A DNA stretch of 53,312 nt from Gammaproteobacteria bacterium (GCA_029881255.1 JAOUMY010000004.1:1-53312); one strand, 5' to 3'; shown: positions 16,643-25,019, counted from the first letter of the stretch. The notes: a model not told the origin generated them from the sequence alone. Numbers and translations: made by a program.

Positions 16643-18099
16643 AGTCTATTGTCTCGTATTGAGCGAAGCGATATCAGTAACTGATCCGTATTCTTGACCC
16701 AACGTAAATCGCTCAACCCAAGTTCGCGAATTTTTTGTACGCCTTGTTCGTTTAGCAGTGTTTCTGCACAGGAAAGGGCGAGATATTCGTCGTCTTCCTG
16801 ATAGGCAAAAACTGGAAAACCGTCGAGTAATTGAGTGGGTGGCAAACGCATATTCCATCCATCCCGACTAAATCCTTGTCCGTAGACAATGGCAGCCAGC
16901 ATGGCAGGGTTGCCCCATAAAAATTGCCTGTCAGAAATGTCGTCGGTTATTTCGTCGAACTCAAACTGTTCAATAGGTAGGGTGTTTTTCCCATACGGCA
17001 AACGCAATAAAAATCGTGGTAAAACCAGGGCGATGTTTTCCGCGAAACTGCTTAGGCGTAGTTGTTGCCATTGCTGTTGTTGTTCTTCTGTCCACGTAGA
17101 CTGCCAGTCATCATCGTCGGTAGTTGCTAATAGATCTCCCTCGTGTATAAGCCGATTATTAGCTGCGGCAATGAACGGTGCTTGAGCAGTCTGCGCCAAC
17201 AGGCCCATCAAGGAGAGCAGCGTAATGTCCACGGTGTTGTTCGCGAATGCGTAAAGACCTATGAGTAGAGACTTTGGATGATTGCCAGGAATGCTTGCAT
17301 CGCTAACCACACGTTTATAGACTGGACTAAGTTCGATGTCTTCGTTGGTGATTAAGTCCTGTAGTAAATCTTTTTTAGTGATATTTAATATTTGCACGCG
17401 TAAGCGGGCACCGGTGTCGAGCTGGCGAATTACCATGTAAAGGCTGCGCCAGTGTGATTCTAACTCCTGGAAATCGGGATGATGGAGAATGGCGCGCATT
17501 TGTCCAGCAATGGCCTCGTCGACCAGGGCCAACAGTTCTTCAGTTTTGGGGTGAGCCTTGGGCATGGAGTAGGGAGCCACTATGTTTTTGATATAGGCCT
17601 CCAAATCGTTTTGCAGGCCGACGCCGGTGGAGACTTGAGTTTGGCTGACAACAGCCTCTAGCAAATCACCGCTATCGTCCGGGGGGCTAAACTGCGGTGT
17701 TGTATCGGTTTCATCACGAAACCCCAACTCTGCGGCCGCCTGTGTAAAAGTGTCAGCATGTTGTAATCGATCGCGTATATCGCGAAGCCGTGAAAAAAGG
17801 GGAAGTTTTTCATAGATTGCATCCGGCTCAAAATCCTCCAGATTCTGGAAATGCATTTCAAGCAAAGTGTTGCGGTCGCCACCCAGGGGTAAAGCAAGCT
17901 CAGGCGACAACTTATGCAAAACAGACTCAAAATTGTCCCGGTCGATATCGATACAGGTTTTGCCCGGCGCGGTTCTGGCACCAGAAAAATTACCCAAAAT
18001 CAAAATAGTAAACGGTGATTCAGGGTCTTTTGGACCTATCTTTCTGTCATCCTCGAAAGTCATGTCGAAGCCGCTAATCTGTATGCCTGGTTTGCTCAT
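16636..18099 (-). CDS. Fused TssB-TssC-like type VI sheath protein, orphan
   Basis: 487 aa. Residues 1-130 resemble the small sheath subunit TssB/VipA (PFTILILGNFSGARTAP, then IDIDRDNFESVLHKL, FEPDAIYEKLPLFSRLRDI). Residues about 190-490 resemble TssC/VipB (ILHHPDFQELESHWRSLYMV, LRVQILNITKKDLLQDL, PKSLLIGLYAFAN). TssB and TssC normally are separate proteins that interlock into the contractile sheath. No other tss gene (TssK, ClpV, Hcp, VgrG, TssJLM) is in the window. The start at 18099 has AAGGGA 9 nt upstream; the reading frame continues to 18183 without a better site. It may be a sheath part of a cluster elsewhere or a repurposed protein. Confidence 0.75.
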   Translation of the reverse strand: MSKPGIQISGFDMTFEDDRKIGPKDPESPFTILILGNFSGARTAPGKTCIDIDRDNFESVLHKLSPELALPLGGDRNTLLEMHFQNLEDFEPDAIYEKLPLFSRLRDIRDRLQHADTFTQAAAELGFRDETDTTPQFSPPDDSGDLLEAVVSQTQVSTGVGLQNDLEAYIKNIVAPYSMPKAHPKTEELLALVDEAIAGQMRAILHHPDFQELESHWRSLYMVIRQLDTGARLRVQILNITKKDLLQDLITNEDIELSPVYKRVVSDASIPGNHPKSLLIGLYAFANNTVDITLLSLMGLLAQTAQAPFIAAANNRLIHEGDLLATTDDDDWQSTWTEEQQQQWQQLRLSSFAENIALVLPRFLLRLPYGKNTLPIEQFEFDEITDDISDRQFLWGNPAMLAAIVYGQGFSRDGWNMRLPPTQLLDGFPVFAYQEDDEYLALSCAETLLNEQGVQKIRELGLSDLRWVKNTDQLLISLRSIRDNRLQ

Positions 18100-18250
18100 A
18101 GTATTCATTCCCTTGATGGATTGAGAGCAATATACAATGAATAGCGCATCCGGCTCAAACCGGATAAAGAGTGGTTGACACAAATCCGTTCTTCACCCAT
18201 TATTTTGGCCTATGGACAACTTTCACTCGAATCAGATTAGTCAGAATAAA

Positions 18251-18348
18251 CCGCTGTGGTGGCTAAATGCCAGCCACGGTCGTTGTTGACGTTATTCGAT
18301 TAATTATTCAAGCAACAAGGCCGTGGATCTCATCCACGGCCTTTTTCG
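18251..18348 (+). ncRNA. Structured leader or small RNA upstream of the EamA gene
   Basis: A hairpin GTGGCT/AGCCAC (18259-18264 with 18272-18277, 7-nt loop) is followed about 40 nt later by an intrinsic terminator. The bases CCACGG of the first hairpin region (18274-18279) are also complementary to CCGTGG in the left arm of the terminator (18321-18326), so the two structures could exclude each other, as in an attenuator. Alternatively this is a short sRNA. No promoter was pinned down. Confidence 0.35.
18317..18348 (+). terminator. Rho-independent terminator before the EamA gene
   Basis: GGCCGTGGA (18319-18327) pairs perfectly with TCCACGGCC (18333-18341) around a 5-nt loop. Flanking AA/TT pairs extend the stem and TTTTT follows. 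It ends transcription in the + direction about 45 bp before the EamA ATG, which is odd unless it ends a small RNA or works as an attenuator. Confidence 0.75.
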
Positions 18349-18392
18349 TTTTGCCTGCATGAGATCTGCGCCACAAAAAAGGGAACTATCTC

Positions 18393-19322
18393 ATGTTACT
18401 AGCTTTGCGAAGATTCGAACGTAATGATGTCTTGTTCGGTATTGTGTGCGTGGCGCTGGCCACGCTTGGGCTTTCACTAAAAGCCATTTTTATCAAACTG
18501 GTCTATCTCGTCGATCCACATATTGACGCGGTGTCCATGCTTGCGATTCGATTCGTCCTGGCGCTGCCTTTTTTCATTTTGTGTTTGATTTATTTTGGAG
18601 ACCGAACTGCCAAACAAACATTTCCCTATATCAACACGTTCCAAATAGGACTGTTAGGTATTGCCGGATACTATCTTTCGGCCATACTCGATTTTGCCGC
18701 ACTTAAACATATACCCGCCGGCGTAGAAAGATTGATTTTATTTTTATACCCGAGCTTCGTGGTATTGATTGCACATGTCACTGGGCGTGGAAAAATTACC
18801 CGCGCAACTTCATTTGCTCTGCTTTTGAGTTATACCGGCATGGTGGCGGTTTTCGCGGAGCAAATTCCGGCGCTTAACAGCGAAATTTTTCTTGGCTGTG
18901 CGATGGTATTAGGCGCCGCGATCGTTTTTGCGGTGTATACAGTCGCAAGCGTATCGCCGATCAAGCGTCTGGGTTCGGTGCGTTTTACGGTATACGCATC
19001 TATTGCAGCGACTATCGTCACATTGGTACACGCTATATCTATACATGGCTTTGCCGTGTTTGATTATTCGATAGAGGTGTATGCTCTGGTTTTGCCTATG
19101 TCTGTGTTTTCCACGGTGTTGCCACTGTTGTTTATGGCGGAAGGAATCAAGCGCATAGGTGCTACCAGTGCTTCGCTAATATCGATGGCTGGCCCAGTGA
19201 TTACACTGGGTATAGCCTATTTCATTTTACAAGAGCGCATTGGTATTCTGCAGAGTATTGGCGGTGTGTTGATAATTTCCGGCGTCTATCTGGCAGCATC
19301 ACGCAAAAAGTCGCCGGCATAG
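18393..19322 (+). CDS. EamA/DMT-family membrane transporter
   Basis: 309 aa with about ten membrane helices in two repeated EamA halves (first VLFGIVCVALATLGLSLKAI, second IFLGCAMVLGAAIVFAVYTV). The C-terminal helix pair has the family pattern GPVITLGIAYFILQERI and GGVLIISGVYLA. Drug/metabolite transporter proteins export amino acids, metabolites or drugs; the substrate cannot be inferred. Sequence before the ATG is A/G rich (AAAGGGAAC). It lies alone between a leader-type terminator and a bidirectional hairpin. Confidence 0.9.
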   Translation: MLLALRRFERNDVLFGIVCVALATLGLSLKAIFIKLVYLVDPHIDAVSMLAIRFVLALPFFILCLIYFGDRTAKQTFPYINTFQIGLLGIAGYYLSAILDFAALKHIPAGVERLILFLYPSFVVLIAHVTGRGKITRATSFALLLSYTGMVAVFAEQIPALNSEIFLGCAMVLGAAIVFAVYTVASVSPIKRLGSVRFTVYASIAATIVTLVHAISIHGFAVFDYSIEVYALVLPMSVFSTVLPLLFMAEGIKRIGATSASLISMAGPVITLGIAYFILQERIGILQSIGGVLIISGVYLAASRKKSPA

Positions 19323-19338
19323 TAGTTTTCACGGATGA

Positions 19339-19366
19339 AAAAAAAGAGGGGGCATGGCCCCCTCTC
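19339..19366 (-). terminator. Intrinsic terminator for the large PKD lipoprotein gene
   Basis: GAGGGGGC (19347-19354) pairs with GCCCCCTC (19358-19365) around a 3-nt loop. The A-run at 19339-19346 becomes a T-run on the minus strand, directly after the PKD gene. The strong stem may also slow transcription coming from the EamA gene on the other strand. Confidence 0.85.
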
Positions 19367-19383
19367 AGTCAGTGTCAAAGCGT

Positions 19384-21993
19384 TTACGGCGTAACCGTTA
19401 TCACGACCGTGTCAGGTGTCGGATCTATTTGTCCGCGTGAGTTTACAACAAGCAGGCTCACCACAAAGTTGCCAACCCGGTTGAATGTAACCGTACCGGG
19501 ATACTGCGAAACAATATTGGGTGCAGCTCCGCCAAAACTCCAGATAAAGGACAACTGGCCACCTCCGAGTGGGTCAAATCCCCGTCCGGTGAAACTTACT
19601 GGCGTACCGACTCTGACCGTCAGATTTGTTGCAGGCTGATCAATGATACCTTCAGGTGCTGCAGCTCCAGTGACTGGTGGCTGTGGTATAGGTCCAGGGA
19701 ATGGACCAGGGAACGGGCCTGGAATTGGTCCCGGAACTGGGCCAGGGAACGGTGGAATACCGCCGCCAAATGACACCGTAATGATACGCTGTTCCGTGAT
19801 ATCAAGCGGTGCTCCCGTAAACGCGGTTCCACGTACGCGCAGTTGAACAACATAGCTGCCCGGTTGATTAAACGTTACCGGTGGTGGGTTTGCCTGCAGA
19901 CTGATAGGTGCAACTGAACCGAAGTTCCAACGATAGCTTACGTTTAGCCCCGGTACATTTCCCGCCTGGAAATAAACAGTCTGACCTACTGAGACAAACA
20001 TATCCTGTGCAGGTGACGCAATAATCGGCGTACTGTTAATGAATGGACTACCAACAGTGATATCGCGTCGAACCACAGTGCTGACACGCGTATTGCTTAA
20101 TGTGTCCAGTCCGGATACGCGGAAACGGATTCGATAAGTACCCGGGACGGTGGGAATGAAATTTCCACCGATAAGCTGGTTTGACGTAAAGACATCCGTG
20201 GTTGAACCTTGCAAACTGACTCTCCACTTGTACTGAATGTCGATCAGGTTCGCTGTGCTGTTTGCCTGACCCGCCAAGTATATCGGTTCACCCACTTGAG
20301 CAGTGCTGTTGGCGGTGGGCGAGGTGATATCGGCAATGATAAGAGACGTTCCCCCACCACTTCCTGTAACGTTGATCGTGCGGGTATCAGGTGGGCCGAG
20401 TATATTGCCATTCTGATCGGCAACCTGCATTTGCACGATAAACTGTCCGGGTGTTGGGAATGAAATATCGCCAGGAGTCTGTAGAAAAGAGTTAGGCGCA
20501 GCGCCATCAAATGTCCACAAGAAACGCAATTGACCAGGCACGCCTGAAAACGATTGAGCGCTGAAGAATACAGATTGTCCTGGAGAAATAGTGACATCAG
20601 TTGGCGGAGAAACGATTTGGCCTGATAAAGTGCCATTAGTACCACCGCCACCACCACCAAAGTATTGCACTGTAATACGACGTACAGCAGGCGTCGGGTC
20701 TGCAATTCCTTGCGCATCACTTACGGTCATTTTGATGTAGTACACGCCTGGTGTGTTGAACGTAATATTGCCCGCGTTCGGACTTTGGCTCATATAAATG
20801 TCCGGCGACACTCCGTTAAACTCCCAGGAGTAGTACAGAGGTTGACTGTTGTCGGGATCGAATCCGCGCGCGCGGAAGTTCAGCGTGTCTCCCAGATTAA
20901 CCGTTACATCTTGTGGAGGCGACACTATTGCGCCGTCTGGTGCCTGATTTCCACCCACTCCACCGATACCACCAACGATGACGGTTAATGTATCTGGCGT
21001 GACACTACGCGTACCAATAACATTTGTCGCATATAGCGTTACGCGATAAGTGCCTGCGTTGTAAAAAGTGATGTTTCCCGGCGTAGGACCATAGTACGGC
21101 GGAGCGGCACCGGCAAAATTCCACTCGTAGTAAAAAGTTGTCGAGCCGGTGGTATCACTTGCTGTGCCGGTAAAGTATAGGCTTTGACCAATATTAACTG
21201 ACACGACACCATTATTAGATGCAGGCGAGGTAATGACAGGTATGGGCGTTGTTGCCACCGGTGAGTTACTATTTTCTGTAACCGTTATGGTGCGTACGGC
21301 CGGCGTTGGATCAGGAATGCCCAGACTATCTGTTGCGGTTAACTGAACAAAATAGACGCCAGGCTGATAAAAATATACCTGACCTGGATTTTGTACTGAG
21401 GTATTGGCTGCAGCACCACCAAAGTTCCAATAGAAACCCAACGGAGGCGTTATTGAACCTCCAGTTGCAGTACCAGCAAAGTTGACGGCCTGTCCTGCAC
21501 TGATTGTGATATTGCTAGGTGGACTAAGAATAATAGCATTCGGCGCATTACTCAGTGCGTTCGGATTTTCATCACTCTGTACATTCACAGGTATCGCATT
21601 TTCTTCAGCTACACGACCAGTTAATGCATTTGCAGAACAATTCGCTGGTGCGTTTTGTACCGGTACTACCGCGACTCCCTTAGATAGCGTGACGTGAATT
21701 TCACAAGCTGGCGTTGATGCAGAAGCCTGCCAGTTGTTTTCGTCGTCTACGACGGCCGCGCCCAACAGTTCCATAGTGCCTGAATCATGGATTTCCACGT
21801 AAGCTCGGTTGTCGGGGTCGTGTCCACTTATGTTTAATGTCGATGTTTCAACATCCCAAACAGCTGTTATGTTGTGATCGATGGTTTCGTGTACAGGACT
21901 ACAGGAAAAAAGTAAAAGTAGTAAAACGGCTATAAATAGACTGCCCGGGTATTTACCGGGGCTTAATATTTTTCGGTTTATTCGCGACGTCAT
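19384..21993 (-). CDS. Large lipoprotein with about seven PKD-like repeats
   Basis: About 869 aa. The N-terminal hydrophobic segment ends in LLLLLFSC, a lipoprotein-type site. A first domain (AVWDVETSTLNISGHDPD to ANC, about 80 residues) is followed by seven PKD/Ig-like repeats with the pattern W-x-F-x-G-x-A-P, Q-x-P-G-x-V-x-F, PG-x-Y-x-V-x-L. Gly-rich and Pro-Gly linkers (FPGPVPGPIPGPFPGPFPG) lie between repeats 6 and 7. PKD domains are adhesion or spacer modules of surface proteins; no enzyme domain is present. I chose the ATG at 21993 because of AGGAGGAG upstream, but 22002 is also possible. It is paralogous to the lipoprotein at 23.8-25.0 kb. Confidence 0.85.
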   Translation of the reverse strand: MTSRINRKILSPGKYPGSLFIAVLLLLLFSCSPVHETIDHNITAVWDVETSTLNISGHDPDNRAYVEIHDSGTMELLGAAVVDDENNWQASASTPACEIHVTLSKGVAVVPVQNAPANCSANALTGRVAEENAIPVNVQSDENPNALSNAPNAIILSPPSNITISAGQAVNFAGTATGGSITPPLGFYWNFGGAAANTSVQNPGQVYFYQPGVYFVQLTATDSLGIPDPTPAVRTITVTENSNSPVATTPIPVITSPASNNGVVSVNIGQSLYFTGTASDTTGSTTFYYEWNFAGAAPPYYGPTPGNITFYNAGTYRVTLYATNVIGTRSVTPDTLTVIVGGIGGVGGNQAPDGAIVSPPQDVTVNLGDTLNFRARGFDPDNSQPLYYSWEFNGVSPDIYMSQSPNAGNITFNTPGVYYIKMTVSDAQGIADPTPAVRRITVQYFGGGGGGTNGTLSGQIVSPPTDVTISPGQSVFFSAQSFSGVPGQLRFLWTFDGAAPNSFLQTPGDISFPTPGQFIVQMQVADQNGNILGPPDTRTINVTGSGGGTSLIIADITSPTANSTAQVGEPIYLAGQANSTANLIDIQYKWRVSLQGSTTDVFTSNQLIGGNFIPTVPGTYRIRFRVSGLDTLSNTRVSTVVRRDITVGSPFINSTPIIASPAQDMFVSVGQTVYFQAGNVPGLNVSYRWNFGSVAPISLQANPPPVTFNQPGSYVVQLRVRGTAFTGAPLDITEQRIITVSFGGGIPPFPGPVPGPIPGPFPGPFPGPIPQPPVTGAAAPEGIIDQPATNLTVRVGTPVSFTGRGFDPLGGGQLSFIWSFGGAAPNIVSQYPGTVTFNRVGNFVVSLLVVNSRGQIDPTPDTVVITVTP

Positions 21994-22002
21994 TTTTGAC
22001 AT

Positions 22003-22452
22003 CTCCTCCTGGTTGGTGGATAGCAATGTTTATCTGTTCACGCATGTGAAATGCCTGAACAAATCCAAATTCTGCCGCGTAAGTGTGTGAAGAGATGCGT
22101 TGTCGGTAACGGATGGTTTTTTCTTGTGGCTATTCCGTGTTCCACTGCGATGGATTGTTGGTAAGTATGATGCTGAAAATCAGAAAGACGAATTTTCCCT
22201 TCCCCACAAAACATTGCATCTGGATTTACCAGTTATTTTTATTTTTCGTTTATTTTAAATTTGTTATGAATGCATCAATATGATCATGCATGCTATTTTA
22301 AGGAAAGAATAGAAAGAGATTAGTGTTTTGGCAAGAGAAAAAAGAAAAGAATTGTGAATATTTTCAGATAATAAGTTTAATTATTATTTTTCATTTTTAA
22401 TTCATCGGCTCATCTCTTTGCAATGCTTGGAGAAATGAATCGAGGCTGAAAA
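22003..22452. other. Gene-free, AT-rich region between the PKD gene and cheY
   Basis: No convincing ORF on either strand. The sequence from about 22190 to 22400 is very AT rich and includes short palindromes such as ATGATCAT (22280-22287) and GCATGC (22288-22293). It must hold the promoter of the PKD gene (minus strand) and the 3' end of the cheX-cheY transcript. I could not assign specific -35/-10 boxes or a terminator. Confidence 0.5.
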
Positions 22453-22815
22453 TTATCCAGTCAGCTTTTGTACGGCCTTGATGAGGCGATCTTCGGTGAC
22501 GGGTTTCTGTAACCAGCCAGTAGCACCAGTGGAACGTGCTTTCTCTTTTTTGTAGTCGCTGCCTTCTGTAGTAACCATAATTATGGGTGTGAAGTTATAG
22601 CCAGCTAAGCGTCTTAATTTACTCACGAGACTTATACCGCTCATTTCAGGCATGTTGACATCGCACAGTATGAGATCGAAGGTTTGGTCTCGCGCTATGT
22701 CCAAAGCTTTACGCGGACTATCTGCTATAACCACTTCATGTCCGTGTGACTGCAAAATCTTTTCAATCATCTTGCACATAGTAACCGAGTCATCAATTGT
22801 GAGAATTTTAGCCAT
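22453..22815 (-). CDS. CheY-like single-domain response regulator
   Basis: 120 aa, a single receiver domain: ILTIDDSVTMCKMIEKIL (acidic pair DD), phospho-accepting Asp in LILCDVNMPEMSG (about residue 53), Thr in PIIMVTTEGS and Lys in GWLQKPVTEDRL. The start MAKILTIDD matches typical CheY proteins; the frame is open further upstream but without family similarity. It lies 38 bp downstream of a CheX-like gene, so both are probably one operon. No flagellar or chemoreceptor genes are near, so the output may be something other than motility. Confidence 0.92.
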   Translation of the reverse strand: MAKILTIDDSVTMCKMIEKILQSHGHEVVIADSPRKALDIARDQTFDLILCDVNMPEMSGISLVSKLRRLAGYNFTPIIMVTTEGSDYKKEKARSTGATGWLQKPVTEDRLIKAVQKLTG

Positions 22816-22853
22816 GAGGTCTCTTTCCTGTTTGATTAAGTTAGTTGGGATCC

Positions 22854-23327
22854 TTATTCCTGAAAACAGGTCTCTATCCACAGTGGGCCGATCTCTGTTT
22901 CCACTGGGATATAAGTAATTGGTGCATTGATATGGTGTTGTAATGATTTTCGCATGCCGCTAATCATTGAGGGTACAGACATGTCGGTACGAAATCCGCG
23001 GTCATCCACAAGAGATTTTGCGCCGCCTATAACCATATTGGTTATTTCGCCAGCAAGGTCAGTAGCGGTTTCATCGATTCTATCGGTTTGTACAAAAAGC
23101 ATTCGCTTGGTCAATTCAAGAATAAGTGACTGGGAAAGGCTGACAGCGAGAGAACCCTGGACACCATTTCCACCTACTGTGATGACACCCGTAATGTCGC
23201 CAAGCGTTTTGTCATCAGCCTTTTCTTGCCACTGTCCAAACTTAGGCTCAATTTTCATCATTAACGTGAACACGTTATTGAGAGAATCGATAAGCGTCTC
23301 GTGAAACAGTGTCTTCATATTCGCCAT
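22854..23327 (-). CDS. CheX/CheC-like phosphatase-fold protein
   Basis: 157 aa with the CheX/CheC alpha-beta fold: ITGVITVGGNGVQGSLAVSL, then TDLAGEITNMVIGGAKSLVD, in which the Glu and Asn (E..N) correspond to the catalytic pair that dephosphorylates CheY-P. The C-terminal half contains PITYIPVETEIGPLWIE. The family role is removal of phosphate from CheY-like regulators, and the adjacent CheY-like gene is the obvious partner. No strong ribosome binding site; a second Met at codon 4 is an alternative start. Confidence 0.8.
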   Translation of the reverse strand: MANMKTLFHETLIDSLNNVFTLMMKIEPKFGQWQEKADDKTLGDITGVITVGGNGVQGSLAVSLSQSLILELTKRMLFVQTDRIDETATDLAGEITNMVIGGAKSLVDDRGFRTDMSVPSMISGMRKSLQHHINAPITYIPVETEIGPLWIETCFQE

Positions 23328-23430
23328 ATTTTGTGTTGAAGAATGCGAGGAATAGCCAACATGCCCTTTATTAGCGGCATGTTGCAGGAAAACTTAAAAT
23401 GAAGATAGATTTGTCGTTAAAACAAAGGAA

Positions 23431-23844
23431 TTAATGATGACGCTGGGTTTTTCTTATGTAAGCGACGATATGGGCAACTTGTTTGGCGTCAATATTGGTT
23501 AAAGCCGGCATGTCGCCAAATTTGAATCTGTTTTGTTCTACTCCTTTTCTTACAGCGACGTAATAAGCCAGGTCACGCATTTGGTTTTCTGAAAATTCAG
23601 GCAGTCGAAATGAAGGGCCTTTGTCGCTTCCCTGGAGCGCGCGCCCGTGACAACTAGCGCAATGTTGTTTATAAAGCGATTCGCCCAGCAGGCTGTTGCC
23701 AATAAAACCAGCAGAGGGAAGAGTGTCTTTTGAGCGGCCTTGTTTGTCACAGGCGCCGGTAATAGCTGCAAAGAGTATTACCAGCGCCGTTACAAAAATA
23801 AAATGTCGAATTCGTCCGACAGTGCAACACTTACTAACGATCAG
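23431..23844 (-). CDS. Cytochrome c lipoprotein, apparently with a CTG start
   Basis: 137 aa if read from CTG at 23844. It contains a lipoprotein signal (RHFIFVTALVILFAAITGAC), then SLYKQHCASCHGRALQGSD with the heme motif CASCH and KFGDMPALTNID with the likely axial Met, ending in a class I cytochrome helix (AKQVAHIVAYIRKTQ). The in-frame open region from its upstream TGA has no ATG, GTG or TTG before the signal peptide. The CTG overlaps the upstream TGA stop codon as CTGA, with AGAGG 7 nt before it, so a coupled CTG start fits well; ATT or a sequencing error are alternatives. It is an electron carrier tethered to a membrane. Confidence 0.75.
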   Translation of the reverse strand: MIVSKCCTVGRIRHFIFVTALVILFAAITGACDKQGRSKDTLPSAGFIGNSLLGESLYKQHCASCHGRALQGSDKGPSFRLPEFSENQMRDLAYYVAVRKGVEQNRFKFGDMPALTNIDAKQVAHIVAYIRKTQRHH

Positions 23845-25019
23845 GGCACTACCTCTATCGAGACAGTTGCAGGTGATAGACTGCGTAGCCCTTTGGCGGA
23901 TACTACATCAAGCGTTATGACAAACGTGCCTGGCTGCGTAAACATGACATAACCTGGCGTTTGTACCTGACTATCCGCAACAACGCCACCGAAAGACCAA
24001 TCATAGGTAACCCCGGTTTTTGTCGGTGCGGTAAAGAATACGGCGGTGCCGACAGTAATCCGTTGATTACTTCCAGGTGAAAGTATCGATGCCCTTGGGA
24101 ACTGATTCTCGATAAATCCCAGTTTATTGTTTTGGGTATCACAGGTAAGTCCCGTGTCTGCCACAGTTGCTATCTGGAAACGGCCATTGGTAAACACGGC
24201 GACTTCGCAAGGAGTTTGCGCCAGTATTGGAGAGCTTACCTCGCCATTTACTACGCCATTTGCGCCTATATCAAGTTGGGCAATCAATTCGCCAGTGGTC
24301 AAATCCCAAATGGTGACTTGTTTATCGATATCGAGCAGATTCAAGGAAACTCTCAGAGTTAAGCCTGACGGATTCCACACAGCCGCAGTGACTAGATCGT
24401 TGACTGTAGCAACACCAGGAATACTGCTGACCACATTACCTACCGGTGTTAGATCTGCGCCAGGAGCTGGAGCAGGGGCCGGCGCAGGTGCAGGAGCGCC
24501 AGGAGCAGGAGCAGGAGCAGGAGCGGGGGCCGGCGCAGGCGCTGGTGCCGGTCCAGGTGCCGGTGCAGGATCCGGATCCTCGACGTCAGTGGCGGGGGCC
24601 GGTGCTGGTGCAGGGGCTGGCGCCGGTGCAGGAGCTGGTCCGGGCGCTGGAGCAGGATCATCATCTACAGCTGGCGCTGGCGCTGGTGCTGGCGCTGGCG
24701 CCGGAGCAGGTGCAGGAGCTGCAGCTGTGTCATCATCTGTGGGGGCTGGTCCAGGTGCGGGAGCAGGTGCTGGGGCGGGAGTCGGCGCAGGACCAGTTGC
24801 AGGCGCTGGTGCTGTTCCCGGTGCTGGTGCGACATCCTCTCTTGCTTTGACACTGGATAACCCATTTGGCCCTATATAAACGTCATATTGACCATTTGAT
24901 GGTGGAATTGCTTCTCCACAGCTGGCAACTGCAAACGCAATTATACTGGATAGGATATATTTGAATTTCTTAAAACAATGGCTGCACAAGAATCCAAGCA
25001 AAAATACTTTGCGACTCAT
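23841..25019 (-). CDS. Lipoprotein with Pro-Ala repeat linker and one PKD-like domain
   Basis: About 392 aa. The lipoprotein signal ends in IIAFAVASC. A low-complexity linker of about 130 residues follows, made of Ala-Pro pairs broken by short acidic or Thr patches (for example PTDDDTAAAPAP). Next comes a domain like the N-terminal domain of the 19.4-22 kb protein (AVWNPSGLTLRVSL to LTC), and a C-terminal PKD repeat (YDWSFGGVVADSQVQTPGYV). The linker probably spans cell wall or periplasm, as such linkers do. The start MSRKVFLLG at 25019 has AGAGGGA about 9 nt upstream. Its stop overlaps the cytochrome c start, suggesting coupled expression. Confidence 0.8.
   Translation of the reverse strand: MSRKVFLLGFLCSHCFKKFKYILSSIIAFAVASCGEAIPPSNGQYDVYIGPNGLSSVKAREDVAPAPGTAPAPATGPAPTPAPAPAPAPGPAPTDDDTAAAPAPAPAPAPAPAPAPAVDDDPAPAPGPAPAPAPAPAPAPAPATDVEDPDPAPAPGPAPAPAPAPAPAPAPAPGAPAPAPAPAPAPGADLTPVGNVVSSIPGVATVNDLVTAAVWNPSGLTLRVSLNLLDIDKQVTIWDLTTGELIAQLDIGANGVVNGEVSSPILAQTPCEVAVFTNGRFQIATVADTGLTCDTQNNKLGFIENQFPRASILSPGSNQRITVGTAVFFTAPTKTGVTYDWSFGGVVADSQVQTPGYVMFTQPGTFVITLDVVSAKGLRSLSPATVSIEVVP
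24460..24840. repeat. Low-complexity Pro-Ala coding repeat
   Basis: About 380 bp of near-repeats of a GCxCCx-type hexamer (GGTGCAGGAGCT-like on the + strand) encode the (Ala-Pro)n linker of the lipoprotein gene. Such DNA can change length by slippage, so copy number may vary between strains. Confidence 0.85.

Noticed and set aside
20244-20720. 158-codon minus-strand ORF inside the PKD gene
   Set aside because: It is in a different frame of the same strand as a clear repeat protein and has no independent support.
23550-23771. 73-codon ORF starting at a TTG over the cytochrome c gene
   Set aside because: It is out of frame with the heme motif and signal peptide, which together define the real gene.
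24127-24879. 250-codon + strand ORF rich in Gly-Ala
   Set aside because: It is the complement of the Pro-Ala repeat in the lipoprotein gene; the GC-rich repeat removes stop codons in several frames.
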